Shown here: positions 11,403-24,700 of the stretch, one piece after another
Position numbering within the stretch: the first letter of the stretch is position 1
Layout of the letters: every line of letters starts with the position of its first letter
Origin: Gymnorhina tibicen
Lineage: Eukaryota > Chordata > Aves > Passeriformes > Artamidae
Assembly (NCBI GenBank): GCA_013399875.1
Contig: VXAZ01007504.1
Span: forward strand, 186,001 to 250,000
DNA: 64,000 nucleotides
Direction of reading: 5' to 3'
The notes under the pieces: model-generated
Database searches by the model: none
What the model was told of the DNA's origin: nothing
The model's input: the letters and a program-made list of their open reading frames with translations, nothing else
Program-made: the position numbers and the translations under genes

Positions 11403-14400
11403 CACAGAAAAGTTTACATTTATCAAATCCTCAGTAAATATGCTTATATTTAAGCAAGCACATTATCCTTCCGTATTCTCCATGATCTAATGGCACCCTG
11501 CTGCACAGAACTACCACGACTGTGCACCTTAGCTGCTACAGGCACAGGACACAAGTCCCATGAAAATTTTGCACCATCAGAGCATTGGAAGGAACAGCCC
11601 AGCAGGAGTGGAGGCTGCAGGAGGAAGAACAGATGCAGCAAACTGCAGCCACATGTAAAATAGCTTCTTAAACACACCTCTCCTGCTTTCCTTTTTAGGA
11701 GTCAGCAAACACAGTGGTTTGAAAAAAATCCCCAGAAGTGGGCAATTTTATCCCAGGTCTGTCACAAAATAATGTAAACTAGAAGCCCTATTTTTCTTAT
11801 AACCACAATACACAGCTGGAAGAATTTAGTAAAGAGATTCACATGTCTGTTGTAAGGCACCAATTTGATAGTGCATTTTTGGGGGACTGAGTATTCATCA
11901 GTGTTCTGAAAAAATAGTGAGAGTAATCATGAATTGCTGAGGTAGGAACCCAACTGACACTACAGCCCTCTGTGCCACTCGCTACACAAACACACATACA
12001 GACTGGCCTCAAAGAACTTGCAAACCAAACAGAGCTAAGGGAAAAAGCATTATGCAGTTTGGAAAGATTAACTGTTTCCGTCCAAACAGTTCAACAAAGA
12101 CTCAAACTTTCCAAAGTGTCTTAACTATTCCTGTGTCCAGATCCAAAAAATCTACACCTCGTGAGACTCTCCTTTAAGACTTGGCCAGAGCTCTGGAGCA
12201 CCAAGATGCCGCAGAATACTACAAGGCAAGTAAAAAAGAATCCAAGACTCAAGTCCTGAGCAGAACTATCCTCTAATAATCCTATAATGCCAAACTCATG
12301 TGTAAGAAAAGATATTTTCCCCCTAACATCACAAATGAACTTTAACTCCTAACTGTGCTTTTAGAACTTTTCTAGAACTGTATTTCTCTCTGACACGTCT
12401 CAGTTTGCCTTTGCCTTTTGCCATGATGTTATTCAGGTCTTCCCTGCTGTTCAAAACAGATTCTAGTATGAGAGAGTATATTTTTTGAGGAAGAAAAAAG
12501 ATCTGTGAGAAGGGAGGAACTATGCATGAGATGTTCCTGACTACAGGAGCAGTGCAAAATGCTAAAGGTTACAAAGAACAAAAAAAACATCTTTTCATCA
12601 CAACTATGAGGAACCAGCACATTTTGGATGGAATTCTTGAAATCAACAAGCGAAAGCAAGAGAAATAAACAATGCCAGGAACTTGGAGACAAAGTAAAAA
12701 ATTGAAATGCTCCATAGTAATTTACAGAGAACACCATCAGGTCACAACTCAGCACAGGAGGCATAACTTAAAACAGAAAAGTTTATACAGAAAAAAAATA
12801 TAGGAAAGGCTGCATCTTATGGTCATAACATAGTCGGGTTGGCTGTGGAAAATCCTCTTCTATTTTGTGGCTTTGCATGGCATTGTGCATGCCCTTCAGG
12901 GCAAAAATTGATGTAAGCGCTGAAAAATCATTTGGCCCGTGGATGGACTTAATGTGATCTAAGCTGTATGGCGTGGAAGCACATCTAGCATGCCTGGAAA
13001 GGAGTAGGCACTTGAGGGCTTCATAGCATGTTTATACAGGCTCAGACACAAAGACAAAGGTCATCTTGTATTTTTGAGTCTAAGACTTCTTGAGACCATA
13101 TATCCTTCACTAATCAGTAATTAAATAGAAGGGAACAATGAAGTCCTGACTTTGGAAGGCCTGAAGCGGGGGAGTAAGGGAAGAGGGGCTGAGCAGGTTA
13201 GTGAATAAAATTTGCACCTTACAGAAATACCACAGGTTTCAGAAGCAACCAGGCTGGACTAGACAAAATGGCCTGCAAATAAACCAGAAAATCCTTGATT
13301 TCAAAATCTCTCTAACTGGCAAATCAGAATTAAGGTCATCTTATTGCACTGATGCATTTCAGAAAAAAAAAAATACTGCTACTGTCACAGTGTCAAAATA
13401 AGTATCTGTATGCTCAAGCAGATGTCGAAATTGTAGAGGTGGACAGACACTTGCAACTTTAAACGTAAAATTTTCTAAAACTGGGGACATAATCTGTTGC
13501 CATAATTGCAAAATATACATAAATCTTGACTGAAGGAAAAGTGCTGATTTCATCTTTTTATTTTTCCACAAACAGAACCCGTGTTCTGAGTACAAATAAA
13601 CTGAAATAAAAGAATCAGTAGCATCTTTAGACAGAACCAGGCCCATGTCTGGACACTATTATTTTTCCTTTTCATCCTAATACTTATTTGCAAACATAAA
13701 AAGAGTGCTGCATAAAATATTGTGTTTGTCTTGCATCTAGGAGTAATAATAGTATCCCTTGCTGAGGCTAGATAATTTCTCACTCCTGAAGATATGGACT
13801 ATTTTTCCACAAAAAAAAGTCTTTGTGGAAAGAGCCCATCACTGACATTTATTTAATAACTCCATTTATTATTGTTGTTTTAGTCACAGCCTCAACAAAG
13901 ATGCAGATGTAAATGGAGTATGTTAAACCAAAAATAACTTCCTCAATAAAGAATCCATGTGCAAAACAGTACAGAAATTACACCTTAACTATAAAATCAG
14001 ACTTCTGTAAGACATCCACACAGCGGTAGATCTTTAAGAGGGACCTTTAATAATGCATGTCAAGAAAATGCATGCCCTGAAGACTTGTTCAAGAAGGTGC
14101 ATTCCTTTATGCTTATATAACCAACAACTGCAGGGTTTGACCCCAAAGCTAATGTTCAAGTCACTTCCTTCCACAGCATCAGCTGATACACAGCTGCACC
14201 CCAGACAGGTGTAAAATTAGCAGTGATAATGCGCCATGGACTTTGTAACCAAAAGGGGCATCACATCCTCCCTGGTGAGAATCATGAGGCAATGTGTGAT
14301 ATACCAGAATATCTTCCCCTTTTTTCCACCACGCAGACCAGTTTCTCTATTTTGTATTCAATTATCACACGTCATTTAGACTATTGGTTTAGCCAAGAAG

Positions 14401-17400
14401 TTAAAGGAGCTCCAAACAGTAGACAACTCTTCTGTCAAGGCAAAGGGCCATGGCTCCAATGAAGTCCTCAAGGCCAAGATGCATTTGACTCTGTTCAAAC
14501 TCTGGCCACCTGTTTGTACAATAAAAAACAGCAGCAAAGGGGTCACTACCACCTTCTGTGTCAGGTAGGAAAGCAACAATGAAAAATAAAGTACATGAGG
14601 AAAAAAAAGAAGATTGCTAATATTAAAGATCTAGTGATGGCCTCTGAACTAGCTATTACCACTCTAGACAGAGACGTTGGAGTTATAATCAATAGCGTCA
14701 TGAACATGCCAGCTTGGTGCTCAGTAGTTGTCCAAAAACGCAATAAGAATATTAGGAATTATTAGGAAAGAAAAGCAATAGAGAACAAAACTAAAACCCA
14801 TCATTATGCCCACGTCTTAATTCCTGTGTTCAATTAAGAACCACTCATCTCAGAAAGAACATCAGCTGAACTAGAAGAGACACAAAGAAACATAATAAAG
14901 GTGCAAATTTCGGAACAGATTCCAAACAAGACACAACTAATACATTGAGATTCCTCAATCTGAAAAAAAAAGAGATCATGAAGTTGAAGAGCAAGAGGCA
15001 TTGGAAAAATCACAAAAGGCATAAAAAGAACAGGAAACAATTGCTCTTTTCTTTCTAGTACAAGAACTAGTAGGCATCAAACAAAGGTTTCAGAAAGTAC
15101 CTTCAAAACAAAGAATGCATAGTTCAGCTGTAAAAGTTGTTATCAAACCTGTGGAATGCTGAAAATGCACATCTGTAAAAAATTACTCAGAAAAAAAATT
15201 GTGGAAGGAAACATAAATTAATGAATAAATCCATCAAAGGCTCTTAAACATCATGACAGCATGCCAGGCTGAGGACCTCAAACCATTAGAGGCTGGAGGA
15301 GTTTGCCAGCAAGGAGGACTAAACACTTGCCCTATACTTATGTGGTTGGCATATCCTGTATGTCTGCCCAGTGCAGGATACTGTGCCACATGGACCAATG
15401 CAGTCATATTAACGTCAGTTCAACCTCTTTCAAATAGAAGCCATGAAAGAAAAGCAGAGATTTCTTGCAGACTCAAGGGTCTGCAAGGAGAGCATTTAAC
15501 TACATGCTTAGTTCTAAGCTCATTCCTAAATTTAATAGAACTAAGGCACAGGTATAAATCCTTTCTTAAACTGAGGTGTCTTTCAGCATTGGAGGTCTTG
15601 TTATTACTATTTATATCAATGTTTTTGCACGTTGTTGTTGAGAGAGCTGTCTTAACTCTCTGTTATCATTTTCCCAGGTTTAAAAAAAGCAAAATGTGCA
15701 CAGTGTTGCAACTATTCATTAAGGGCAGACTTCTGTGACTTAATTACATCAAAGCTTTGTTGCCAAAGCTGATTATAGCTCCCCCGTACTGCAGGGAAGT
15801 TTGTCAACCAAAGATTCTTATCATCTGTAATGAATAAAATATCTTTATCCACAGCTTCTAATACTCACTAATAATATAATATGTATTTATTTTGCTCTGG
15901 CACTCAAATTGAGCAGATGAAAAACCTCCCAAAGCATTTTCTTTAAAAAATAATTTATAACTGTCAGTGAGTTTCAGGTACACTTTTATTTTAAAAGTTC
16001 ACTGATCATGCTCCATTTAGAAGATAGCGAGCAAGAAAAAATAAAGACCTAAAGGAATTTGTGTTTTCAGTGATGCTAATGACTAAGACTCTGGTCATGT
16101 TTTCTAGATTTAATAATACATCCTATAGCCTTTTGGACTAATCAAATGAAAGTAGGGGATTTATGTTCCAGTGTGCTGTAAGAAGAGGGCTTAGAAGACT
16201 CCCAAAGTAATTTCATTTGACATTCAAAGACATTTGATTGCAGTTTCTGAACATTTCTACCACATTTGTATTCAGCATGGGGTAATCTGAATTTTGTCAT
16301 GTTTTGAGTCTGACTAATACATGGTATTGGTCTCTTACTTCTTTTTTTCCTGTTCTGCAGTGCTGATTGCTTTCATATCACTAAGGCAAAAACATGATGA
16401 GTATATTCAAAATTTCTAACCTTAGAAAAATCTCAGCATCATCAGCATACTGGGGGCTATTGTGTAGTATTTGGGGATCTGAAATTTAAGGAGAGAAAAA
16501 AAGGAATTATTGTATACTAATGGTAAGCAATTTTCTGCCACTGCAAATTTTACTAGGACAGTGCAAAAGCTGCTTCTAATATATTTCCAGAGGACAAAAT
16601 GCTGATGCAAAAACATTTGTGAGATTGTATTATTCTAATGATTTTATTTTTACTAATATGATATAACACAGGTGACATAAAGGCAACTTTAACCCTCTTT
16701 ATATTCATCTTGCTCTTCCACCTCACTTTTCAATCATCTTACAGGTATTGTACACAAGGTAAGTTCTGCTTTATTATTTGGCTGCAGAGAAAACTAGCAT
16801 CTTCAGCACCTTCTGCTGGCTAAAGGACTGCACACTTTTGCAGCATGGTCACAGGGTCAGACAACCAGCTGTTGCCTGACGTTATGATGTAACAAATCCA
16901 AGAGACTGTGCAAATATTCAAAAATACCGAACCCACCACCATGAAGCATGTCAAATTTCCATCTATCACTCCAATTTTGACAGGACAGAGACTTTTTGGC
17001 TTTCTAGAAAAAGCATCATTTATAGTTAAGTGGATGCTCCAGTTCACGTCAGCTATTTTTGCATTCAGGATTTCTCTCCTGCCTTTCTACCAGAACTGCC
17101 CTAAAAGTTGTTAAGGCAATAAAAGCTGTTTTGTTCAAAATCTATACAGATATTTCATGAAAAATGCTCACATCTTCTCACTGCAACTTCTGCTAGCCCT
17201 TCTTTTAATGGCAGCTGAGGGCACAGCACTGGATTTGGCTTTGGCTGGGTAACAGTTCTTGCAAATGAGTACCATCCAACCCTGACTTGCTTTGGAAACA
17301 CAAAAAAAATCTCAAGGAAGAAGACTTCCTTATTCTAATGATAAGGAGGAAGATAAGTGAAAGCTAAAATAAAAAAGAGTAATAAATGCTGGATACTGCC

Positions 17401-17455
17401 TATTCACTGGTACAGGCTTTTTAATGGTGCTGGTGGCTCAGTTGGATGGGGGAGT
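11403..17455. other. Unique AT-rich sequence, no gene seen
   Basis: Six kilobases without a recognised repeat or exon. The longest frame, 161 codons at 15253-15738 plus, has mixed composition, no domain and no convincing splice context, and is within chance length for DNA of this base composition. A CTCF-like motif lies at 16805-16819. Confidence 0.6.
16805..16819 (-). promoter_or_regulatory. CTCF-like motif (candidate)
   Basis: The minus strand reads CCAGCAGAAGGTGCT, close to the CTCF core CCAGCAGGGGGCGCT with three or four changes. This is a motif-level match only, and no binding data are available. Confidence 0.25.
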
Positions 17456-17520
17456 GAATCACAGAATGGAATACCATGTTGGAAAGAACCTCATCTGATC
17501 CAACCCACTGGCAGAAGCAC
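17456..17520 (-). mobile_element. CR1 LINE tail, short and diverged
   Basis: On the plus strand GAATCACAGAATGG is followed by CATGTTGGAAAGAACCTCAT and GATCCAACCC. This is the reverse complement of a CR1 3' terminus. Similarity fades after about 60 bp, so the left part is secure and the right limit is not. Confidence 0.6.
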
Positions 17521-19881
17521 AGTGGGACTAGTATGGCTTGCTAAACCCAGCTCTCAGCTGTCAAAGACTTTAGGAAGCTGCAGTGCCTGGTGATCGACTG
17601 TTCTGGAGGCCTCAGAACCAACGTGTTCATACGGGTCTCATTTGTTTCTGTGCTGCCTCTCCCTAGTCCTCCATCTGAAATTCAGCAGCACGTGGATTGC
17701 TGAGCAATACTCCTGACAAGGTTCCTGCATCAGCCAGCAAAGGGATCCTTTCCACAGGCTGCTCCTCCCAGAGCCGGCCAATGTCCCGCAGGAGCATCGG
17801 CAAGAGCTGCTTCATGAGGAACAAAAAGAGAGCTGGGAAAGGCTTGCTCTTCACCTTTTTATTAACCAGCCCCTCAGAAGAGAGAGGTACAGATCTCTGA
17901 GCTGGCAGTCAGTGACAGAGAAGGACATAAAACCTCACTTTTATGCAGACTTTTGCTTTGAGGATTTGGGAAGAGCAGGCTGGTCTTTCTCACGTTGCGG
18001 AAGCACTAGCTCAGGATGCTCTGTCATGCAAGCAAGCAAACAAAATAGCTTTTAATAAATGGGATAGGTCAATGCTTTTGTTACCACTCCTGTACCTGAC
18101 TATTGTCCTGAACCAAAAGCAATTAAAACAAGGATTATACTTTGACAGCTGCATTTGTGGACAGCTGCCTCCAATGCGATACGTATGCATAGCAGAACCC
18201 TGCCGTGCTTTGAGAAGCTGATCTATTTTTTAGCACCTTGTTATAATTAGAACCACATGATTTACAATAAATTATTTATTTGATTAATTTAATCCTTTTT
18301 TCTTTTCTATCAATGAATTGTCCACAGACAGAATGTTGAATTCTTGAATTCATTTTTAATTTAAATAATATATTTGATGATTAACTACAGGTCTGTAAGT
18401 TATTCATCATTTGCTAATAATCACAATTCAGAATTTGTCCAGTGGTATGCTATTTTCTGAGGCTCAGAGGACACATGGACCCTTTCCTCCTCTCTCTTTG
18501 GAACAATATGCATAGTACAGCATTATGTACACCTTTTAAATTTTATTATTACATATATTGTCTTAGATTGTCTTACTGTTAAAACTTGAATAAAAAAAAA
18601 AGAACCCCTGATGCTAAGCTTTACTGTTTAACCCTAAGGTGATTTTGAAGGAAAATGAAATAGAAAATCAGAATAGGATAAAAATTGCATCCAGATATTT
18701 AGAAAATAAATTCTGGAACCTGAGAAAAATTATTATAACAGGCTACAGAATGATTTTGAGAAGTTCAGTGGTGGACACTTCTATGAAATTCTTCAAGCCA
18801 GATATTTTCAGTGTTTTTTTTCCCTATCAGTCCCATCTCTTAGTTGGCACAATAGACAATTTCTAAGTGGCTTCTGGAAACAAAGACAAAGCAGTTACAA
18901 ACACAGAAATTCAACTTAGTCATGGAGGATATATGGTATTATAATATGCATCATCTCATGGTAAAAATACCTCCTCTGTCTCATCTCATACAGCCTAAAT
19001 CACTGTTCCACAAAAATCTGGATCCTAACAACATTTATCTCAAGGTACAAATGTATTTATAATTTGAATAATTTATTTGGTGACAATTTCCTGCTCTGCA
19101 GAGACTCATTACTTGCAAATAGCAAATATTCACACGTTGCCATGGTGCAATATGGCACATTTTCCATGAGGTACAGGCCTCCAAGCCTTCCTCTCTACCT
19201 TTCACATACAGCATTTATAGTTACAACACTCACATTTAGATGACTGTTAGTACAGAACACTGTTTGTCTTACCAGGTGAAGAAGTTTTTAAGCCTCAGGC
19301 TATTTTTAATCTTCTGGATGTTTTTAAGCCTTGAGAAAGGATGCTCTGTTAATTTCCCATTTTAGTCAGCAGGAGTGAAGGCAGACGATGTAATAAGCAC
19401 ACAGCCGATTGCACACATGATGACTTGTAAACTTGTCTGTAAATTCTGCCACAAATTATTAACAAGCATCTGCAATGTTCTTACTGAGGAAAAAAAATCC
19501 TACTTACATAATAGTTCATCATGATAGACGCTGAGTGTTCATACAGATGTATTTTTAGCCGGTTCCTATGGAAACGTGACTTATGTGATCACAATTTATA
19601 TATGTTCCTCAATAACTTTTGACCCCGTTGGATAATTTCAGCTACCTCTGACAGAATGGTGGCCTCTTTCAGCTTGTGGAACTGGATCAGCTCAGCCTGC
19701 ATTAGCCACCTGAGAGTCTATTGACTGAGGCTACAGAATAAGGTGAGGAAAGAAGATGATGCATACCCCAGCCACGGAAATGTTGTCATTCAGAGCTCAT
19801 GAATTACAGTGAAACACAAATCCATGGGAAAAAAGACTTCTTTAGTTCAGATGCTTACAGAAATTCTTGTCTGAAAAGTAC
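17521..19881. other. Unique sequence, no gene seen
   Basis: Moderately GC-rich at 17.6-17.9 kb, then very AT-rich around 18.2-18.7 kb. Frames are short on both strands. An X-box-like palindrome lies at 19136-19145. Confidence 0.6.
19136..19145. promoter_or_regulatory. RFX X-box-like palindrome (candidate)
   Basis: The 10-mer GTTGCCATGG is the left part of the RFX X-box consensus (GTTGCCATGGAAAC). The same 10-mer occurs in either orientation at 51563 and 56703. It is a motif match only. Confidence 0.25.
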
Positions 19882-20014
19882 AGGATATTCCACTGGCCCA
19901 GAATTAGTTAAAATCTTGAACAAGAAAGATGACCATAATGTGGTGCTTTTAGTTAAAGCACATAATGAGGAAAGCTTAAATCTGCTCTTGCCTTTGACAT
20001 AAAACTCAGGTTGT
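19882..20014. repeat. 133-bp exact duplication, copy 1
   Basis: This block, from AGGATATTCCACTGGCCCAG to ACTCAGGTTGT, recurs base for base at 20169-20301 as a direct repeat 287 bp downstream. The second copy begins immediately after an N. Two old genomic copies would be expected to differ, so an unmerged contig overlap is the likeliest cause. Sequence to the right of the two copies differs. Confidence 0.95.
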
Positions 20015-20168
20015 GTGGGAGTCCAGAGTGCGGGGAATATTTCTCTGCCTATTTTAAGGAGTTTTACCCCTCTGGACAGCACTGTTTTTGACCTTCGTCC
20101 ATGGAGAAAGCTGCCAACTCTCTGGGAAGAACTTGAACGCACTGCAGTGTGAACTAGGTGATAGAATN
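20015..20168. other. Sequence between duplicate copies, ends in an N
   Basis: About 153 bp separate the two identical blocks and end in a single N at 20168. The segment starts TGTGGGAGTCCAGAG directly after the shared CAGGTTG, which is compatible with, but does not prove, the start of an LTR-type insertion present on one haplotype. No gene is visible. Confidence 0.5.
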
Positions 20169-20301
20169 AGGATATTCCACTGGCCCAGAATTAGTTAAAA
20201 TCTTGAACAAGAAAGATGACCATAATGTGGTGCTTTTAGTTAAAGCACATAATGAGGAAAGCTTAAATCTGCTCTTGCCTTTGACATAAAACTCAGGTTG
20301 T
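20169..20301. repeat. 133-bp exact duplication, copy 2
   Basis: Identical to 19882-20014 over all 133 bases and begins at the first base after the N. Downstream it continues into TCTGTGATTCTAAAAATACC, unlike copy 1. See the finding on the assembly join. Confidence 0.95.
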
Positions 20302-21596
20302 TCTGTGATTCTAAAAATACCAACCCAAGTCACAAAGCCACTGAGCATGCCTGACTTTTGAACCTGCAAGAACAAATGTAGAGGCATTACTCAAGGCATG
20401 CATGAATGTGCTGTTTAAGTAGGTTGAGAGAGACCTGGTGCTCATAATCTCCTACAGAACCCTTCTTTATATTCCTTAAAACCTATTCATGGCCTGGATG
20501 ATATGTAAGTCTTCCTCACTGAGCCCGTCAGCCTCAGTTGCTCTTTCCCTACACAGCCGTTATCTTTCCAATCTCATGCGGGTCAGCAGAGCAGGAAATG
20601 GTTCAGACAGTCACAACAGTCATCTTTAGGAAAATGTGCAGCTTGGATGTATGAATGCTGTTTCCTCCAGTGGGTGACACCAAGCAGGTACCACCAGGAA
20701 ATCCAGGAAAAGCAAACTTCTGCTCATTCTCCTTTCTTACCCCAGTTTTCTCAGTGCATTCGTAAAGAAGGTACGTAATGACAAGTCTTCCTTCTGCCTG
20801 CTTACTCTTCCACTGCTTCAAAGTGAACTCCAGACACAGCTCTGAAAGATGGTTCCCTGGATTCCGTGACATGAGAACAGGCAGATTCCTGAAGAACTGG
20901 AGCAGGTCCCTGGTTCCACCTCGCTCCCATGTGCCATACCAGACATGAACCTCCTCTTCCTCCTCCTCCTCCTCCAATGCGACCAATGCTCAAATGCACT
21001 GGGTTTTTAATCACTTTCCAAACAAAAGTCAACTCTTAGCAGAATTCAAGCACGAAATGAATTTGTTCATCACATAGTGCCAATTTTACATTTTCACCCT
21101 GCTTACCCTCACTATGGCTGTGTCCATAAGCCACTACTGTCCCTTTTGCTCTGTGAAGAACACAGCTTTAGCACTAGTTCAAGGATGGTCAAGGATCCAG
21201 TACGTTTCACCATACATCACATCCCGAGCAACCGTGCACGGAATACACACATCCAACTTAAGTCTTCTGGATGAGTTTCCAGGCTCTCCTTTTTCCTCCA
21301 CTGACTATACTGAATCCAGTTGGGTGCTCTGAATGACAGCTAAATGAAATGCCTACAGCAACCTGCGGAATGCTGTTAGTAGCATATACTGCAGTTACTG
21401 CTCTCTGCTGTCCACAATCCCTTTTAACCCTGCAAGGATCTGAAACAACCTACAAGTAGCAGCAGCATCTCAACTAAAACTAGAAACCCATGGAAGTTTC
21501 AACAAACTGCAAGTGACTTTCACTTTCAGCAGCTTTTATGTGCGTTGTTATTCCAGTTTATGTTATTCCAGTGATGCTCTGCAAAACCAAGTATGC
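20302..21596. other. Unique sequence with an unplaced minus-strand frame
   Basis: A minus-strand frame of 127 codons (20603-20986) starts in a GGA/GAG repeat that encodes a run of glutamates. It contains two good donor-like sites (GGAAGA then GTAAGC, and CTGGG then GTAAGA), but no convincing acceptor and no protein family that I recognise. I do not call it a gene. The plus strand shows a CTC/CCT triplet tract near 20950-20975. Confidence 0.4.
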
Positions 21597-21634
21597 TTTT
21601 TTTTTTTTTTTTTTTTTTTTTCACACTAATAAGN
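21597..21634. repeat. Poly-T run (25 T) ending at an N join
   Basis: Twenty-five T residues are followed by TCACACTAATAAG and a single N at 21634. The same 13 bases follow a second T run at 21721-21739, after an extra ATATTG. The shared sequence on both sides of the N points to an assembly join at a homopolymer. Confidence 0.85.
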
Positions 21635-21720
21635 ATTTAAATACTCAGCCAATATGAATTAGTTCTTAGGACCAGTAGTGAAAACTCCTGACCTTCAATC
21701 CAAAAAAGAAAAAAATGATG

Positions 21721-21758
21721 TTTTTTTTTTTTTTTTTTTATATTGTCACACTAATAAG
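21721..21758. repeat. Second poly-T run with the same 3' flank
   Basis: Nineteen T residues, then ATATTG, then TCACACTAATAAG, which matches the flank of the T run at 21597-21633. It is probably the correctly read version of the same locus. Confidence 0.85.
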
Positions 21759-24700
21759 AGATGTTAAGATTCTATGCACAAGGATAGGGGCAGTAATAAC
21801 AAGGGAATTTTCTCCAGCACTGCATTTGATTTAAAAGTGCCGAGATAAGTACGTAAGCTCTTCTGGACATTCTAGGAGTTGATATCTTGCTCCGTGTGTG
21901 TGTACACATGTCTGTCTGCTTCTGTGTGGCTCTCACACCTGCAGCTCATAATCATATGTAGTTTCAAATGAGTTGAGAAAATGAAAATTACCTTCAAATG
22001 GAAGGAAAATACATTTGACATACCTCTTGCTCCAGCACTTGCGAGACTCGCTATAATTACTACTGTGAGCTTGCAGGCAGATGGCAAACGAGGCAGCACC
22101 TTGAATTCAGTCAGCAGGATGCTGCAGAATTGCTCTCACTAACATTTTGTTCAAGATGTTTCAACACACAAATCTAAAAACTGGCAACCAAGACATAACT
22201 ACCGCGATTATTAGTGAGCCTTAAATAACAAGCACATTACATCTCCACCAGCCTTTCACATCTCTCTGCACCCACAGAGTGTCACCTATGCTGTACTCAA
22301 CCTAGCTGCATGTGCTCGGCCCCAATTAATGTTATTACAGACTCCAAGATAGAGGGAAGAGTCAGCATTAATAGATGAGATTGAAAAGGATCAGATTCTC
22401 TTCCAAGGGAAAAAAAATAATCTTGCTCATATCAAGGAGATAGTTTTGAGACAGCAGTGGCATCCAAGTGACCTGGAGGTTGCCAGCTGCCTGAGTCTTA
22501 CTGAGCTTTCCGTATGACAAAGGGAAGGAAAGGGAGGGGGAAAGGAGAGCTTCGGGAAGATAAGGCTTTAAAAAAAAAAAAGACGTAATAGGCTAAATAT
22601 CCAGCTGCCTTAAGGCAGAGGGGTTATCTCTATTCATTTTTTTTAATCCACCTGGCTTCTTGACTAGGGGATTTGGGAATATCTTTTTGCACAAGAAATC
22701 TCTTCCATCGGAACTATGGAATAATTTGAGAGGTTGCAAAGGACAGAGTGTTTATATATCTGAACAGCCTTATGAAACTAACACCAGAGTCCTACTACAG
22801 TAACAGAAGCAGACAGAAGAGGGTTACCTATGTTCTCTTGCTTCCATTTTAAAAGAAATGGCATTTATGCTGGTGGCTGGGGTTTTTTAAATTTTGTTTG
22901 CACATGAGATGTGATTTTACAGTTCTGGTGTCCCCCTCTACATAGCTACAGTGCTGGAACAGCAAACATTGTCTCTTCAGCTGCCGTTGCAGAGCAGCCA
23001 GCTCCCATGCTGCTGATTCAGACCACAGGAATGAGCACTCTGCAGTATTTCCACAGCCAAGTCCGAGTACTGTATGTAAGGATGAAGTGACTAGAGCAGC
23101 TTTCCCTAAGAACGATGAATTTTCCTTTCTCAAATGACTTTAGTCCATGTTATTGCACCCCAAACTTCTTGCATAACTTAAAAGAAATGGCTAGAGTTTA
23201 TACTGTAAATGTAAAATTATTCATACTGTTTGCTAGCTGTTTATGCTCGTACACTGTTAGGATTTATTTCAACTCACAGACAGAGGGATTTTTAGTGACA
23301 TAATACAAAAAAGTAAGTTCAAGATTAATAAAGTAGATAAGACTTTCTAAAGAAAGAGTGGTTTTGCCATGACCTGCACTCAGAATGACGCTGGTGTGAG
23401 AGTAGAATCAGGGTCACTATTTCTACCAACAGGATTTAAGGGTAAAGAAAGAACATATATTCTTTGCAACACACGGTGACTCAGCTGCAGCAAAAGACAA
23501 CAAATGCAGTACACGGCATATAAACGGAAGCTAAAAGTTCCCATTTTATTCTTCTACTGAGATGCTCAGAAAATTATAAATTCTGCTTCATGTGTATTTG
23601 GCAAATAACAGCAAACATGGAGCTTGTGATGCTGCAAAAGAGTCAGATCTACTGTTGTGTCATTCACTACCTTGATCTTGTGTCTGCAAAGGTTAAGAGG
23701 TGAATAGAGCAGCAATTTCTCTTTGACTGCCAAACCACACCACATGATCAAGTGCCTTATCACTGCTGCCAATACCGTAGATCTAGATCAATCTTGGCAA
23801 TACATTTTCGTACAAATGGATCTTTTGTTGCAAATATATATCAAAGGTAATAAACACCTGCTTTCCTACAGCCTAGATCTCAAGGTGATTCCCACTTACA
23901 TTTTATTGCAGATAAATTACATGAGGTCCATGCTGTCCCTTATCTCATTAAATTTATCTTAGGGTAAAACTAAGCTATCTTATGTTTTCTTCATGATCAT
24001 GAAAGTGTGACATATACTGTGGGGTTAAAAAAATTAATGCTAGCAGTATTCAGCACCTTGGAAAAGACATCTGGGGCCTGCCCTCAAACAGCATAAAAAG
24101 ATGCATGTGGCAAGCACTTCTGTCCCACAAAATCCCCTTCAATGGGGTAAGAAAAAATGCCAGTTTCTCGCTATTGCCCAGTGATACACCTTGGCTATCT
24201 AGGCATCATCTGCTTTTGATGGAATGCAATTAAGTTTTGTTTTGTAGTGAGTATTGCCCTCTGGGTGTGTATACAGGCCAAGAGACATCAAGATTAAGAA
24301 CTTTGGTGCTTTGTTGTAAGGGTTAAAATCTGCCAGGAGTAGGCAGCTATTGCTAGATTTGGTCAGTCTGAGTTGTATTTAAGCACTGAAGAGAAGGCAG
24401 AAAAGTAACAAAACTAAGAGGATGTATTTGCTGAATATATATTTTCATAACCTAGATAGATGTAGTTAACAAGTTAGAGCATCCTATTTCTGATATAAAC
24501 AACAGCAAATTAGTAGATGAGGTATACAGAGGCTATGCCTCAGCCAGAGGTCACAAAAATAACACAGGAAAAATAATACGGGGGCGGAGGGAAGCGTCAG
24601 CATTTTAACAAGTTTTGCATAATACTGTGACAAGAACTACAGGAAACAAACCACACAGATCTAGAATCCAGAGGGTTGCAGACAGCATTCAGATCAGAGC

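Noticed and set aside
15253..15738. 161-codon plus-strand frame
   Set aside because: No domain, mixed low-information composition and no splice signals. Frames of this length are expected about once by chance in 64 kb at this base composition.
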